In this document: positions 5,911 to 7,527 of the stretch, in pieces
Numbering within the stretch: position 1 is the stretch's first letter
How the letters are laid out: each line of letters opens with the position of its first letter
Source of the DNA: Candidatus Bathyarchaeota archaeon
Lineage (GTDB): Archaea; Thermoproteota; Bathyarchaeia; Hecatellales; Hecatellaceae
Direction: 5' to 3'
DNA: 7,527 nucleotides
Assembly (NCBI GenBank): GCA_030669485.1
Contig: DAOVDL010000027.1
Coordinates: 1 to 7,527 of the forward strand
Notes under the pieces: generated by a model
What the model saw: only the letters and a program-made list of their open reading frames with translations
What the model was told of the DNA's origin: nothing
Databases searched by the model: none
Translations under genes and position numbers: made by a program

Positions 5911-7527
5911 ATGCCGTTCAAAAGAATTTTATTGGTAAAACCAAAAGGGAGAAAAGGTTTAGGTTTTTCAGCAGATGTGATTCCCATAGGCTTGGAGTAC
6001 ATTGCTGCATCAATAGAAAAGGAAGTTGATGATGTTCATATAATTGATATGGAATTTGAAAAACATCCATTTCAATACGTTCTTGATGCCTTTCATCCTG
6101 ATTTGGTTGGCATAACAATGTCAGCAACAGACCATAATGAAGGCTTACATCTTGCAAAAATCGCTCAGGATAATAATATTACAACTGTACTCGGTGGTTA
6201 TCATCCAACTGCTATACCAGATGAATTACTTTCGCATCCACAGATTGATATTGTTGTTAGAGGAGAAGGTGAACTCATGATGAAAGAACTTGTGCAAGAA
6301 GGTTCGCCTGAAGATATTCTTGGGATTTCGTTCAAAAGAGACGGGAAAATAATTCACAATCCTGATAGACCACTAATAGAAAATTTAGATTCTTTACCAT
6401 TTCCAGCAAGGCATCTTAGAAGACACAAATATAAAGACCACATGAACAACGATGACAAAGAATTAGATGTGATTACCCTGTCACGTGGTTGTTGGGGAAG
6501 GTGTAGTTTTTGTTGTGAACCTTATATGAACAAAAATCGCATGCGATTTAGGTCGCCGGAGAATGTGATGAAGGAATTACTAGAAACCGTACACTTTCAT
6601 AGTGGAAACCCATTGCAAATTCTTGTGACAGATCCTCATTTCATTGGCGACCCTAAAAGAATAGGTCAGTTATGCGATTTATTGCAAAAACGCAAATTGG
6701 ACATAACATTTTCTGTCATGACAAGAGTTGATAGTATTGTTAGATATCCTAGACTTGTCAAGAAGATGTGTGATAGTGGCATTCTTAGTTATGAGTTAGG
6801 TTTTGAAAGTTCGAATCAAAAAGATTTGAATAATGTAAAGAAAGGTATAACACTTGATATGCAACGAAGGGCTGTGAAAATATTAAGGGATAATGGTGTA
6901 GACGTATCTGGTACTTTTGTTACTGGTCTGCCTGGTCAGGATGAAGAAGAGATAAAACAATTCCCGATGTATGCTAAAAAAATTGGTTTGATGAACTGTG
7001 CATTTGGTATAGTAACACCATTTCCCCAGACAGAATTTTATGAGAAGTTAGAAAAAGATGGTCTAATCTTTGAACGTGATTGGACAAAATATGATGAGAT
7101 GCATTCCGTATTTAAGCTAAACCCTTTAACTGCAAAAAGGTTGGAAGAGCTGGAAATTTATTGCATGGCAAGATTTTGGACATTAAATACTTTTTTAGAC
7201 AAAGCCAAAGTTTTACAAAAAAGAACAGGCAAGAAGACATCACTAAAGGATTTTATGTATGACATAATTGCAAAAGTAAAATTTGCCGTAAATGCTGGCT
7301 ATGATTTGGGGGGGGGAGATATTAAAGATCATGTTAAAGTGGTTTTAGATGCGATTATAGACGCTGAAATGGAAGAAAAAGAAAAAATAGCTATGCACGA
7401 TGTTGTAGAAACGTCAAAATTTCTAAAGATTTCAGGATCACAAGTTATACAAATTACTTTAAGGTGTGATAACCAACTAGTAAGTTATGTTATAAAAACT
7501 ACAAGCAAAAGGATAGATTACATAAAA
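5911..7527 (+). CDS. Cobalamin-binding-domain radical SAM protein, BchE/HpnJ-like, 3' end beyond window
   Basis: Open from ATG 5911 for 539 codons to the window edge with no stop, so the C-terminus is missing. The N-terminal B12-binding-type region (about 1-160) has RILLVKPKG (5-13), IPIGLEYIAASIE (25-37), LGGYHPTAIP (94-103) and VVRGEGE (115-121). The radical SAM core has the CxxxCxxC ligands C194, C198 and C201 in SRGCWGRCSFCCEP, then YELGFESS (294-301) and TGLPGQDEEE (338-347). Residues about 400-539 form a lysine-rich helical tail ending in ISGSQVIQITLRCDNQLVSY, a beta-like stretch I cannot assign. Known relatives with this layout include the BchE cyclase, hopanoid enzymes and archaeal lipid-ring synthases; the reaction here cannot be told. 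Third positions are strongly A/T, unlike the ABC genes, which suggests separate ancestry or transfer. A run of nine Gs (7308-7316) sits in frame as part of LGGGD. Oriented away from the other radical SAM gene. Confidence 0.88.
   Translation, partial: MPFKRILLVKPKGRKGLGFSADVIPIGLEYIAASIEKEVDDVHIIDMEFEKHPFQYVLDAFHPDLVGITMSATDHNEGLHLAKIAQDNNITTVLGGYHPTAIPDELLSHPQIDIVVRGEGELMMKELVQEGSPEDILGISFKRDGKIIHNPDRPLIENLDSLPFPARHLRRHKYKDHMNNDDKELDVITLSRGCWGRCSFCCEPYMNKNRMRFRSPENVMKELLETVHFHSGNPLQILVTDPHFIGDPKRIGQLCDLLQKRKLDITFSVMTRVDSIVRYPRLVKKMCDSGILSYELGFESSNQKDLNNVKKGITLDMQRRAVKILRDNGVDVSGTFVTGLPGQDEEEIKQFPMYAKKIGLMNCAFGIVTPFPQTEFYEKLEKDGLIFERDWTKYDEMHSVFKLNPLTAKRLEELEIYCMARFWTLNTFLDKAKVLQKRTGKKTSLKDFMYDIIAKVKFAVNAGYDLGGGDIKDHVKVVLDAIIDAEMEEKEKIAMHDVVETSKFLKISGSQVIQITLRCDNQLVSYVIKTTSKRIDYIK

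Noticed and set aside
5918..6157. Minus-strand ORF of 79 codons
   Set aside because: It is antisense to the B12-type domain of the right radical SAM gene, which has a ribosome binding site and conserved motifs.

Overview
The window looks archaeal, most likely Thermoproteota/Bathyarchaeia-like or a related lineage (inference). The support is a cobalamin-type radical SAM protein with the N-terminal LTADRTLMS motif I associate with archaeal families, tandem stand-alone PadR-type winged-helix regulators, a V4R domain, GGTG-type Shine-Dalgarno sites and AT-rich TATA-like boxes at archaeal spacing. No rRNA, tRNA, CRISPR array or insertion sequence could be recognised.

Region 1 (40-2505, minus strand) is a two-gene ABC exporter operon: an ATPase followed, after a 15-base gap, by a 540-residue polytopic permease. 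Region 2 (2506-3077) appears intergenic, but reading all three plus-strand frames together shows a decayed V4R-domain gene (about 2541-2995), broken by five frame changes and a stop. Region 3 (3078-3805, plus strand) holds two tandem paralogous PadR-type regulators, the second with a ribosome binding site overlapping the stop of the first. They lie divergent to the exporter and downstream of the V4R remnant, so this half reads as a regulator/exporter module that has lost one ligand-sensing protein.

Region 4 (3904-5505, minus strand) is an intact cobalamin-binding radical SAM enzyme, convergent with the PadR pair. Region 5 (5506-5910) is a divergent intergenic stretch of about 400 bases with a TATA-like box, weak small ORFs, a perfect 12-base palindrome and a strong ribosome binding site. 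Region 6 (5911 to the window end, plus strand) is a second cobalamin-binding radical SAM gene of a different, BchE/HpnJ-like subfamily, open for 539 codons and cut off by the window edge.

Base composition changes sharply. A 60-base sample inside the ABC ATPase (2161-2220) is 37/60 G+C, whereas one inside the right-hand radical SAM gene (7201-7260) is 18/60. The right end therefore probably has a different history from the left.
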